Shown: positions 21,764 through 31,619 of the stretch, in pieces | Numbering within the stretch: position 1 is the stretch's first letter | Layout: the number at the start of each line of letters is the position of its first letter | Origin: Ichthyophis bannanicus | Lineage: Eukaryota > Chordata > Amphibia > Gymnophiona > Ichthyophiidae | DNA length: 64,000 nt | Reading direction: 5' to 3' | Assembly (NCBI GenBank): GCA_033557465.1 | Contig: CM066031.1 | Span: forward strand, 1,073,299,640 to 1,073,363,639 | Position numbers and translations under genes: made by a program | Notes under the pieces: generated by a model | The model's input: only the letters and a program-made list of their open reading frames with translations | Told to the model about the DNA's origin: nothing | Database searches by the model: none

Positions 21764-22110
21764 GGCATAAGGCGGCGCACAGTTATTTTTGGGCGGCAGA
21801 AGGCGGCGCACAGTGCTTTTTGGGCGGCATAAGGCGGCGCACAGTTATTTTTGGGCAGCAGAAGGCGGCGCACTGGTCCCCTTGGGCGGCAGAAGGCGGC
21901 GCACAGTGCTTTTTGGGCGGCATAAGGCGGCGCACAGTTATTTTTGGGCAGCAGAAGGCGGCGCACTGGTCCCCTTGGGCGGCAGAAGGCGGCGCACAGT
22001 GCTTTTTGGGCGGCATAAGGCGGCGCACAGTTATTTTTGGGCAGCAGAAGGCGGCGCACTGGTCCCCTTGGGCGGCAGAAGGCGGCGCGCTGATAGGCAC
22101 AAGGCGGCGC
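21764..22110. repeat. Higher-order tandem array, 31-bp monomers in a 93-bp trimer
   Basis: About 11 copies of a 31-bp monomer that starts GGCGGCAGAAGGCGGCGCAC or a close variant. Three types, ending in GTGCTTTTTG, GTTATTTTTG or GGTCCCCTTG, alternate in a fixed order, which gives a 93-bp higher-order unit. Because 93 is a multiple of three, long open frames appear on both strands here; they are by-products. Confidence 0.88.
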
Positions 22111-22132
22111 GCTGATGCACAAGCACAGGAAC

Positions 22133-22200
22133 AGAGCCACAGCACAATGGTTAAAACACTGACCAATGGTGCAGGGATCAGGGGTTCAACTCCTCACAAT
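22133..22200 (+). repeat. tRNA-like module in T1 (after the tandem array)
   Basis: AGCACAATGGTTAAAACACT and B box GGTTCAACTCC at 22183-22193. Near copy of the module at 21623-21692, so the 31-bp array lies between two direct copies. Confidence 0.6.
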
Positions 22201-22566
22201 GCCCAGTGAAAAATGCCTGCTGAGGCAGTATGTATTATGTTGTGGAGTGCTGTAGGAGGCTGTATAATTTTATTTTGTTATCACTACTAGCAAACGCACT
22301 CTCCCAGCATGTTAACATACGGCGGCCCATAAGGCACATGTTACAGTGCACTGTTCGCCAAGGCACCCTTGAATGACCCCTATAGGGCAGCATGTATGTT
22401 GCGACACAGGATAATGTATAGTGCACCCTATAGGGATGGCAACCATAAGGTGGCCTACAGGGCGCCCTATGAAGCACCCTCAGAGGCACCTAATGGGTAT
22501 AGTAAGCTGAGGGTGGTCTTGCCGGCATAGACATATGTACAGTAAATAAAAATAAAGCTGTGGACA

Positions 22567-22650
22567 GCCCTACCAAAGGGCCCCACTGTGGGTTTGAACC
22601 CATGACCTCTGGCTGCACAGGCAGTGATGTAACCATTGCGCTACAGCTCC
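22567..22650 (-). repeat. tRNA-like module in T1, minus strand
   Basis: Minus strand GAGCTGTAGCGCAATGG then B box GGGTTCAAACC (22591-22601). This has the best A-box and B-box pair in the window. Same type as 48751-48825 of T4. Confidence 0.62.
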
Positions 22651-23104
22651 ATAGCTGTAAGCAGGCCCCTGGCTGGCTGCAGATAGCCTACACGTCACCT
22701 CACAGACAGTCTGCTGATGTCAACAGGATAGGGTTAGGCCACCCGTACCCATGATGCACTGCACATGCAAATTAGCTGTCCGCAGATGGACACAAGATGG
22801 GGAATGCACCCCCACAGCACCTCGGCCCTGTTGGGGGAAGTGACCGGGTGCACCCACACAGCACCTTGGCCTAGTAGGGGGCACTGACCGGGTGTTTTAC
22901 TGGCACAGAATAGCCACACACCGTTACATCGTGCGGGTACTGTGCTCACCCTGAGTGTGCAATGAGGTGGCCAGGACCAGGTCAACAACACCTGCCATGG
23001 CTGATGGAGGCCAAGCGGGCGTTCCAAAGCAGTGTTAATGTGTAAGATAGCTAGTTTCTGCACAAACACCATGGATATCCCTGTCTGCCGCCATCAGGCA
23101 GCGC

Positions 23105-23300
23105 ACCCCCCCCCCCAGTGGCAAACATGGTCCCCATCAAGGGATCCACACTCTACCTCCCTGCAAAGGTGGCAGTAGAGGGCAACATCAACCCCAGTCC
23201 TGCTGAGGAACACCCCCCCCCCCCACCACCCACCACCCCCCACCACCCACCACCACCCACACCCCCCCCCCACCCCACCCACCCCCCCCCCCCCCCCAGG
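23105..23300. repeat. C-rich simple repeat
   Basis: C homopolymers at 23107-23116 and a CCACCACCCACC-type low-complexity run at 23212-23298. Open frames rich in Pro or Gly here are artefacts of composition. Confidence 0.85.
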
Positions 23301-24404
23301 CAGGCAGCTCCATACACAGCCATAACACAATAGCAGACAGACATAAGCCCAGGGTATGGTAAGCTGCACTCCACCACCAGATATTCCCCTGCAGCAAGCC
23401 AACAGCCACTGCACCCTGCAAGCCATTATAGCAAGACATTTACCAGCTACAAACAGTCTGCTGGTTAGTCCATAGTGCATGTTCCCAATGGAGATGCATG
23501 CACCCAGAACTGGGCTGTCTGCATACACAGCAAGCAGATAGATCAGTGACTGAGCCCCAAAGAGAAACCCATATCCATCACATGAGAGAACTACTATACA
23601 GCACTATGGGGGGGGCCTAGCCATGCTGTGGTCACTGCACAGTCAGGGTGAGCGTGATCCCCCAGAAGGACATGCTTTGGCCACCCTGTCTGTGTAGGTG
23701 GTGGCCGGACACTACAATATCCCAGCCAATGTCCCTGCCAGGGCCCTATGCCCAGTGCAGATGCATCCTGGCCACGCCACCCTGCCCTGGCTATACCCAT
23801 GGTACCTTGCACCTCATTATGCACATTGACTGGCCAATACTGGCAACAGTGCTGGCAGTGCGGGCTGTTGAAGGGGCTTGCAGCCAACACCCACTGTATA
23901 GACAGACACACACTTCCACACCTCTGCCATCATGGTGCTACGATTGAGGGGGTAAGTAGCCTTGCCCACCAAACCGGTCCTGAGCACGGCAAGGCATGGA
24001 TATGGTACGCATTACAGCTGGTGGTCACTCCCCAGGGTGGTAAGCACCGTCAGAGGCCAGGCCTGGAGCATGCCCCGCAAACACCTAACAGATTGTTTGG
24101 ATGGGGTCAACTAGCAGTATGTACGTAACGTATGGATAACTGCCTGCCTGTGCTCCTAGCAAACGTCTCCGAGCTGTGTACCGTATACCTCAGGTGTAGG
24201 GTGACATTGGGCTATGTTTACTAAATCGCGTTAGTGCAGTTCGCGGTAGGAGCCGCGGTAGTGAAAGAAACCCCAAATAAGGACATGGGCGGTACATCGT
24301 TACCACTACCGCGCGTTAGCAAAATTAACGAGCGCTACCGGGCGCCGTGCCACGTTACTGCGCGTTAATCATAAGAAGACGTACAGACACAAAGCACTGA
24401 AACA

Positions 24405-24472
24405 GAGCTGTAGCACAATGGTTACGGTACTGACCGCTGTTACAGGCAGCATGGGTTCGAGCCCCCAGTGTG
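24405..24472 (+). repeat. tRNA-like module in T2 (left)
   Basis: GAGCTGTAGCACAATGGTT and a consensus B box GGTTCGAGCC at 24454-24463. It is the closest match to a canonical internal pol III promoter in the window. The intervening bases do not fold into an obvious cloverleaf. Confidence 0.62.
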
Positions 24473-26256
24473 CCTAACACAGAAGGCTATCTCAGGCATC
24501 ACCCTGTACATTACAGAAGGAAAGAGGAGGCATGCTTTTCGTTACGCTGAGTATTGGTGTCAGAAAAACACCCTCGGAATGTGCCTAGCCACGTACGTTG
24601 GTACGTGCGTAGCGACGCGCGTACATTCGTGCGTGGGTACGTGTTTGCTTACGTGCGTGGGTACGTGTGTTTTTACCAGTGTGGGCATCTTATATTACAG
24701 ACTTTGTAGGGCGTCCTGCACCTATGCATTATGCTAACAGATGTACGTGTGATGGCCTATGGCTTATCAGAGCCTGTGAGCAGGTGCTGGTGTTTCACAG
24801 GGTTGGATTGGGCCAGTCACACCCATGATGCACTGCACATGCAAAGCAGCTGTCCACAGATACACACCATGGGGAATGCACCCCCACAGCACCTCGGCCT
24901 GGTAGGGGGTACCGACTGTGTGTTGTACTGGCACAGAGCAGCTACACACCGTCACATTGTGCGGGTACTGTGCTCACCCTGAGGGTGCAGTGAGGCGCCC
25001 AGCACTAGGTCCACAGCACCGGCCATGGCGCAGGTCCAAAGCAGTGTTACTGTGTGAGATAGGTAGTTTCTGCAGGAACACCTTGGACATCTCTGTCTGT
25101 TTCAGTCAGGTACAGCCCCCATGCACCACCACCACACCCCTCCCCCAGGGCTGAGGGAGGCAAACAGGGTCTCCTATCAAAAGATCCACAGTCTACCGTG
25201 CTGCAACGGTGGCAGTAGAGGGGAACATGAACTCCAGTCCTGCTGGGGAACAGACACCCCACAGGGCAGTCAATGCAGCTCTGTACACAGCCATAACACA
25301 ATAGCAGACAGACATTAGGCCTGGCTATGGTATGCTGCACCCCACCACTATCTGATATTCCCCTGGTGCAAGCCATCAGCCACTGCACCCTGCAAGCCAC
25401 TCCATCACAACACCTACCAGCTGCAAACAGTCTGCTAGTGCCCAGTGGAGATGTCAGCATACACAGCAGGCAGATACATCAGTGACTGGGCCCCAGAAGG
25501 AAACCCATATGTATCACATGAGAGAAATACTAGATAGCACTATGGGAGTGCCTAGCCATGCTGTGGTCACTGCACAGTCAGGGTGAGAGTGATCTCTCAG
25601 CAGGATATACTGAGGTCACCCTGTCTGTGTAGTTGGTGGCCGGGCACTACATTGTGCCTGTCACTGCCCTATGCCCTGTGCAGATGCACCCTGGCCAGGC
25701 CACCCTGTCCGGCCTATACCCATGGTACCTTGCTCCTCATTATGCACATTGGCAGCCCAATACTGGCAACAGTGCTGGCAGTGTGGGCTGTTGAAGGTGT
25801 TTGCAGCCACCACACACTGGATAGACAGTCAGCCACCCCCACACCTATGCCAGCATTGTGCTACTATAGAGGTGGTCAGCAGCCATACCACCACACCAGT
25901 CCTGGGCATAGTACAGGCATGGATATGGTACACAAGACTGTTGGGGGGTCACTCCCCAGGGTTGTGAACACTGTCAGAGACCAGACCTGCAGCACACACC
26001 GCAGCCATCAGAATGATTGTTATGGTGGAGCTCAATGAGCAAAATGTGCTTAACGTAGGAATTGATATCTGCCAGTTATCAGAGGAAACGTTTGATAGCT
26101 GTGTACCATATACCCAGGTGTAGGGTGGCATTGCTAAGGTATGCAACTGCTAGTATTGGGAGATACAGGCAGGGCCCAATGTCTTGCCTCTCCAGCTGGC
26201 ATTGGCCAATGGGGCCTGTGGGTGGGTGTGTGGCCCTGTTGGCTGCTGCTTTACGG

Positions 26257-26449
26257 CAGAGTTCCCCAACTCCAGTCCTGGTGTTCCACACACTGTTCGG
26301 GTTTTCATGCTGTCTCTCATAAATATGCATGAGCTACATCTGCATACCATGGGGGTGGTGCATAGCTATGCAGCACAGGCATCTTTATTAGAGGCAGCAT
26401 GACACCGGAATGTTGTGGGGCCCTCCAGGACTGCATTTGCGGGACTCTG
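26257..26449. mobile_element. hAT-like MITE inside T2
   Basis: CAGAGTTCCCCAACTCCAGT at the left and CCTCCAGGACTG...GACTCTG at the right form imperfect inverted ends. The internal ATATGCATGAG is shared with the MITE at 50115-50308. Flanks CTTTACGG and CTATAGGT resemble a decayed 8-bp duplication. The same copy, at the same place, is in T1 (27583-27775) and half of it is in T3, so it entered the family ancestor. Confidence 0.7.
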
Positions 26450-26585
26450 CTATAGGTAATGTGCCTGTTTCTGGTGTCTGTGTTTGGTGTGGTAAAATAT
26501 AGGCCATGCGTATGTTCTCTGCACTACAGGAGTGTCTTTACTATCACTGTTTAGTGGTGGGTAGAACTATGGGGACTGGGTTGGC

Positions 26586-26668
26586 AGGAGCCCCAACTGG
26601 GATTTGAACCTGTGACCCTCTGGTCTTACAGGCACTGGCTGTGTCTGTTGCACCACACTGTGGCCACA
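26586..26668 (-). repeat. tRNA-like module in T2 (right, minus)
   Basis: Minus-strand B box GGTTCAAATCC (26600-26610) preceded by GTGTGGTGCAACAGAC as the A-box region. Homologous to 27915-28003 and 28357-28440 of T1. Confidence 0.58.
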
Positions 26669-26769
26669 GAGACTGTGCAGTCCCTGGAGTTAGTTAAACC
26701 GGCCTGACGAGTCAGAAACCCTGCTCTGCAACAGGTTTACTGTGGCCTCATTTACCTTGTATGCAGACA

Positions 26770-27080
26770 AAGGTGCACATAAACCGCAGAAATGACCTCA
26801 CAAAAGGGGCACACACCCATAACCAAGCTGGGCAACAATGATATCATTGGGAAACATTACACCACACACCCAGGACAGCTCCTTTACAATGTAATGCTCT
26901 TTGCAAGGGTCTGCGGAGCGTAGACCCTTCCACACATCATTTCCTTTTATTTTGGTGCTTTCCAGGGAGTGTTGTTCCTTGTTGCCCATTGCTATCACTG
27001 TTGCCCAGCTGAATTCTGCTTTTTAAAATGTTTCTTGTGGTCATTTTTAACGTTTTATGTGATATTTTGTTCTGTGCACA
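26770..27080. repeat. Inverted-repeat core of T2
   Basis: AAGGGTCT (26906-26913) and AGACCCTT (26923-26930) enclose a 9-base loop. Outward, GAAATGACCTCAC, AAGCTGGGCAACAATGATA and their near inverses (near 26985-27045) extend the palindrome with mismatches to roughly 300 bp. The same structure is centred at 28678-28707 in T1, and one arm is present in T3. Confidence 0.75.
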
Positions 27081-27582
27081 TGTATCACACTGCTCACGTT
27101 TTGTGGGTTTCCCCGGTTTTCTGTACATTGCTGACGTAAATGGTTTCTCTTCCCTTTAAATGCCTTTAACGACAGGTTTTCATTTGCGTTGGAGGTGAGC
27201 TCTGACACTCCGCGCGTTAGTATGAGGGGAGCCTCTCTCCGCCCACTCTCCGCCCATTGACCCCTTCTCTCCGCCCACTCTCCACCTTCTGCGCTGTTTT
27301 AACGCGCCGCGGAGCTTTACGATCGTTAACTACGGTTACCGCGCGTAGTATGACGTTAACGGTCGTTAGCGCGTCGGTACGCGCGTTATACGGCACTTAC
27401 GGTCGTTAACGTCATACTACGCGCGTTATTCACGTTTAGTAAACATAGCCCATTGGTAAGTTATGCAAGTGCTCGTTTTGGGTGCTGCATGCACGGTCCA
27501 ATGTTCTGCCTTTCCAGGAGACATTGGCCAATGGGGCCTGTGGGTGTGGGTGTGTCTGCCCTTGATGGCTGCTGCTTTACGG

Positions 27583-27775
27583 CACAGATTCCCAACTCCA
27601 GTCCAGGTTTGCATCACACTGTTCGGGTTTTCCTGCTATCCCTCATGAATATGCATGGGCTACATCTACATGCCATGGGGGTGGTGCATAGATATACAGC
27701 ACAGGCATTTGTATGAGTGTCAGCATGGAACCTGACTGGTGTGTGGCCCACCAGGACTGCATTTGGGTGATTCTG
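27583..27775. mobile_element. hAT-like MITE inside T1
   Basis: CACAGATTCCCAACTCCAGT at the left and CCACCAGGACTGC...TTCTG at the right, with the central ATATGCATGGG. Flanks CTTTACGG and CTCTAGGT. Orthologous in position to 26257-26449 of T2. Confidence 0.68.
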
Positions 27776-27914
27776 CTCTAGGTACTGCCCCTGTTCATGG
27801 TGTCTGTGCTCAGTGGGGTAAAAGATAGATGTCTTACCATTGCATATGTCCCCGCCATGAAAGGTGTGTCCTTACTATCACTGTTTAGTTGTGGGAAAAA
27901 TATGTGGGCAGGAT

Positions 27915-28003
27915 TGGCAGTAGCCCCAGCTGGGCTTTGAACCTGTGACCTTCTGTTCTTGTATGCACTGTCTGTGTGCACTGCACCACTGTGTAGCCAC
28001 AGG
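27915..28003 (-). repeat. tRNA-like module in T1 (right, minus, first)
   Basis: Minus-strand B box GGTTCAAAGCC (27933-27943) and an A-box-like GTGGTGCAGTGCACACAG region near 27975-27992. Degenerate. Confidence 0.5.
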
Positions 28004-28356
28004 TTGGTTGGATTCCCTGGACTGTCCATGACTGTGGATCCGGCAGGACCTGTCTGTTGCAGTGGACTGTGCCAGCCTGCACATGGCTAGGCCTCTGTCT
28101 TCTGTGGTTAGCAGCCACTGCCCCCTGCACCACATGTACTTGTCCGCCAACATGCTGGCATGAACTTCTCTCAGAAAAAGCAGTTGACCTGATTGCAATG
28201 TGGCAGTATGGGACTGCATTTGGGGGACTTGGCTGTAGGTAATGCCCATTGTTGTGGTGTGTGTGCGGTGTTGGGTAAAATATGGGTGTTTTCCCCATGC
28301 ATACAGGGGTGTCTGCGCTATCTTTATTTAGTGGTGGGTAAAATATAGGGACTGGG

Positions 28357-28440
28357 CTGGCAGGTGCCCCAGCTGGGTTTTGAACCTCTGCCCTCTGGTC
28401 CTAGAGGTAATGACTCTGTCCGCTGTACCACACTTTGGCC
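28357..28440 (-). repeat. tRNA-like module in T1 (right, minus, second)
   Basis: Minus-strand GGTTCAAAACCC B box (28376-28387) with GTGTGGTACAGCGGACAG as the A-box region. Near copy of 26586-26668. Confidence 0.52.
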
Positions 28441-28554
28441 ACAGAGACAGTGCAGCCCCTGGAGGCAGTAAGCCTGGCAGGATGGAGTCACAAACCCTGC
28501 TCTACGCAATTCTACTGTGGGCATATGCACCCTGTCTGGTGACAAACGTGCACA

Positions 28555-28840
28555 TAAACCCCGGAAATGACCACGGGAAATGTGGGACAAAATATCACCA
28601 CGCTGGGCAACAGTGATATTAATGGGCAACCATAGCAAACACTCCCAGGAAAGCTCCAAAACGTGGAAATGTTTTTTGGAAGAGTCTCCTCTCAGTAGAC
28701 CCTTCCAAAATTCATTTCTTTTTTCTGGAGCTTTGCTGGGTGTGATTTCTGTATTGGCCCTTCACTATAACTGTTCCCCAGCTGAATTACTATTTTTAAT
28801 AGTTCTGTTGTGGTCATTTTCTATTTTTATTTTCACTTTT
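28555..28840. repeat. Inverted-repeat core of T1
   Basis: TGGAAGAGTCT at 28677-28687 and AGACCCTTCCA at 28697-28707 face each other across 9 bases. GGGCAACAGTGATA (28602-28615) and its near inverse around 28765 extend the palindrome. Collinear with the T2 core. Confidence 0.75.
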
Positions 28841-29271
28841 GTGCTGTGCACATATATCACACTGCTCACGTTTTGCTGGTTTCCCCGGTTTTCCTGTACA
28901 TTGCTGACGGAAATGGTTTCTCTTCCCTTTAAATGCTTTCTACCGCGAGTGTTTCACTCGCGGTAGTTTTTACATGCAAATTCGGGCCCGATACTGTGCG
29001 GGGAGCCTCTCCCCTCCCACTCTCCACCCATTGACCCCGTCCCTCCGCCCCTCCGGAGCCTTCCTCCGCCCTCCTTTCGCCGTTCCACGCCTCTATCGGA
29101 CATTTGCGGGCCCGCACTTGTACGGGGCCCGTTAGTGAGCCGCGTACCTGTGCGGGGGTGACACGCACGTGTGCGGGGCATTTAAACGCGTTTCTGCGCG
29201 TTTCAGTGCCGCGTTGCCATGCGTTATTTTGCGGCGTGCTATTTTGCGGATTTTAGTAAACATGCCCCAAA

Positions 29272-31243
29272 GAGTTGTTAGCGGGATAGGAACAGCTGGG
29301 GGATGTAGAAAAACAGTGGGCAAAACTGAAAGGGGATATTTTAAGGGCAACAAACCTTTTTGTTAGAAAAAGGTTTGTTGCCATGTAAAAGGAAAAGGAG
29401 GCTGCTTTGGTTCTCAAAATAAGTAGCTGAAAAGGTGAAGAAAAAGAGGGAGGCCTTCATGAAATACAAGAGATCACACAGAGAGGAAGACAGGCATCTG
29501 TATTTGGCAAAACTTAAAGAAGCTAGCAAAGTAGTCAGGAAAGCAAAGATACAAAAAGAAGATATAGGCAATTCGATAAAATGAGGGGATAAGATATTTT
29601 TCAGATGTATTAGTGAGAAATGGAAGAGCAAAAGTGTTATTGTCAGACTCAAGATTGAAGGGAATGAATATGTAGAAACCGATGAAGATAAAGCAGAATT
29701 ACTTAACAAATATTACTGTTCTGTGTTCACAGATGAAGGTCCAGGAGCAGGACCTCAGAAAAAAACCACAAACAGGAACAGAAGCAATGGGGAACTCAAA
29801 CGATTTTCAGAAGACTGAAAAGTAGGCAAAGCGATGGGTCCGAATGAGATACATCCAAGAATATTGACGGAACTAGGGGGACGTTCTAGCAGCTCTACTG
29901 TCTGACATTTTCAATGCCTATTTGGAGTCAGGAGTGGTGCCAGAGGACTGGAGAAAGGCACATGTGGTCTCTTTACACAAAAGCAAATGTAAGGATGACA
30001 TTGAGAACTATAGGCCAGTTAGTCTAACCTCTGTGGTTAGTAAATTATTGGAAAGTCTACTAAAAGAGAGAATAGTGAGGTTTCTGGAATCCCATGGATT
30101 GCAGGATCTGAGGCAGCATGGATTCACCAAAGGCAGGTCTTTTCAGACAAATCTGATTGATTTCTTTGACTGGGTGCCAGGGAGTTGGACCGAGGGAGCG
30201 CCCTAGATGTGGTGTACTTAGATTTCAGTAAAGCCTTTGAGACCGTTCCACACAGGCAACTTATAAACAAACTGAACACCCTAGGGATGGACCCTAAAGT
30301 TACTGATTGGGTTAGAAATTGGTTGCGTGGGAGGCAACAAAGGGTACAGGTAAATGGAGCTCATTCTGAGGAGAAGGAGGTTACCAGTGGCGTGCTGCAG
30401 GGAACTGTCCTTGGTCCGATTCTTTTTAACATCTTTGTTAGTGATATTGTAGAAGGTCTGTCTGATAAGGTTTGCCTCTTTGCGGATGATATCAAAATCT
30501 GCAATAGAGTAGACACTCAGGACGGAGTCGATAACATAGGGAGGGATTTGGCTAAGCTTGAAGAATGGTTGAGAATTTGGCAGCTGAAATTTAATACTAA
30601 AAAATGCAGGGTCATACATTTGGGCTGCAAAAATCCAAAGGAGCGGTACAGTATAGGGGGTGAGGTCCTTCTGTCCACAAAAGAAGAACGGGACCTGGAC
30701 GTAATTGTGTCTGACAATCTGCTTGGGTATATAGGAAAGGGAATGGCCAGCAGAAAAAAGGAGGTGTTAATGCCTCTGTATAAGTCTCTGGTGTGACCTC
30801 ATTTGGAGTATTGTGTACAATTCTGGAGACCACATCTTCAAAAGGATATAAGCAGGTTAGAGTCAGTACAGAGGGGGTAGCTACTAAAATGGTTAGAGGT
30901 CTTTGTTATGAAGCATATGAGGACAGACTTAAAGATCTTAATATGTATTCGTTAGAGGAAAGGCGGGATAGGGCAGATATGATAGAGATATTTAAATACC
31001 TCCATGGCATAATGCACAAGAGGCTCTCTTTCAATTGAAGACAATTTCTGCTACGAGGGGACATAGGATGAGGATCATAGGGGATAGACTCAGGAGTAAT
31101 ATGCAGAAATATTTATTTATGGAAAGAGTAGTATATGCGTGGAATAGTCTCCCAGTGGAGGTGGTAGTGATGAGGACAGTATCTGAATTCAAAAAAGTAT
31201 GGGACAAACACAGACGATCTCTAAAGGAAAAAAGGGCACTATT
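29272..31243 (+). pseudogene. CR1-A ORF2, linker and reverse transcriptase
   Basis: Continues CR1-A after T1. Basic linker (about 29280-29900), then RT in two main frames: 29922-30206 (VVPEDWRKAHVV, YRPVSLTSVVSKLLE, QHGFTKGRS) and 30185-30796 (VYLDFSKAFETVPH, GVLQGTVLGPILFNIFVSDI, and FADDIK near 30480, the intact catalytic F-A-D-D box). C-terminal block 30793-31243 follows (YEDRLKDLNMYSLEERRDRADMIEIF, WNSLPVEVV). Only a few frameshifts and stops separate the frames, so this is younger than the L2 copies around it. RT makes cDNA at a nicked target site. Here it is dead because of T1 and the frame breaks. Confidence 0.9.
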
Positions 31244-31317
31244 GTAGTTGATGTGGAAGGGCAAACTAGATAGGCCAAGTGGTCTTTTTGTGCCATCATG
31301 TTTCTATGTTTCTATAT
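31244..31317 (+). mobile_element. CR1-A 3' UTR and octamer tail
   Basis: TAGATAGGCCAAGTGGTC, then TTTCTATGTTTCTATATT, the octamer-type CR1 terminus that is recognised by its reverse transcriptase. Confidence 0.88.
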
Positions 31318-31560
31318 TAAAATAATCTAGAATCAACATAAGAAGGTACACATTCCATCCCCCAATAAAGCCCTCTTAGAATCTACACGCTGCCCAGCAT
31401 TTTATTTTCACGTGCCCACCTTATGGAATTCCCTGCCTTGTTCCCTTCATCTCTAACCTTCCTTTACTTCATTTAAGGCTCAACTTAAAATGCACATTTT
31501 TTTCCAGGCTTACGGAGTCTAAGCTCTCTGGGACATAAGCTAATCTTTCTACTACTCTCC
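31318..31560 (+). pseudogene. L2-I LINE ORF2, last segment
   Basis: Reads ESTRCPAFYFHVPTLWNSLP, then FKAQLKMHIFFQAY, the C-terminal end expected after the segment at 18660-18936. This shows that CR1-A inserted into L2-I. A pyrimidine-rich 3' UTR follows. Confidence 0.75.
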
Positions 31561-31619
31561 TCCCCCACCCTTTTCCTCTTCTACTATCATCTGTCTTCTT
31601 ACATCATTGATTTCTCTTT

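Larger units (their letters stand above)
24209..27451. mobile_element. T2: 3.24-kb TIR element nested in T1
   Basis: Ends GGGCTATGTTTACTAAA and its inverse, with ATT duplicated at 24206-24208 and 27452-27454. The T1 sequence joined across T2 (GGTGTAGGGTGACATT then GGTAAGTTATGCAAG) matches T2's own internal copy at 26119-26149 without a gap. This proves the limits and shows T2 inserted into a relative. Content parallels T1: a left tRNA-like module, a region homologous to 22741-24130 (24811-26050), a hAT-like MITE (26257-26449), a minus-strand tRNA-like module, an inverted-repeat core, and a right GC-rich end with CGCGCGTTA motifs. No ORF recognised. Confidence 0.9.
21422..29268. mobile_element. 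T1: 7.85-kb TIR element, T family, containing T2
   Basis: Ends read GGGACATGTTTACTAAA on the left and TTTAGTAAACATGCCCC on the right. AAA is duplicated at 21419-21421 and 29269-29271. Excising T1 with one AAA leaves CR1-A ORF2 in frame across the join (QKLK then ELLAG), which fixes both limits. T2 occupies 24209-27451, so T1 itself is about 4.6 kb. Inside are tRNA-like modules, a 31-bp tandem array, CACC and poly-C runs, a hAT-like MITE, an inverted-repeat core and GC-rich subterminal regions. No transposase or other coherent ORF was found. It is non-autonomous and of unknown superfamily, and the 3-bp duplication favours PIF/Harbinger. Confidence 0.87.

Noticed and set aside
21496..22209. Overlapping 108-214-codon ORFs on both strands
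   Set aside because: They lie in the 31/93-bp tandem array, whose unit is a multiple of three; all frames repeat without protein-like variation.
23105..23528. Gly-rich minus-strand ORFs of 74-144 codons
   Set aside because: Created by CCACCC low-complexity DNA.
24405..24472. Genuine tRNA gene
   Set aside because: B box is good, but no acceptor stem or cloverleaf pairing was seen; it lies inside a repeat with similar copies.
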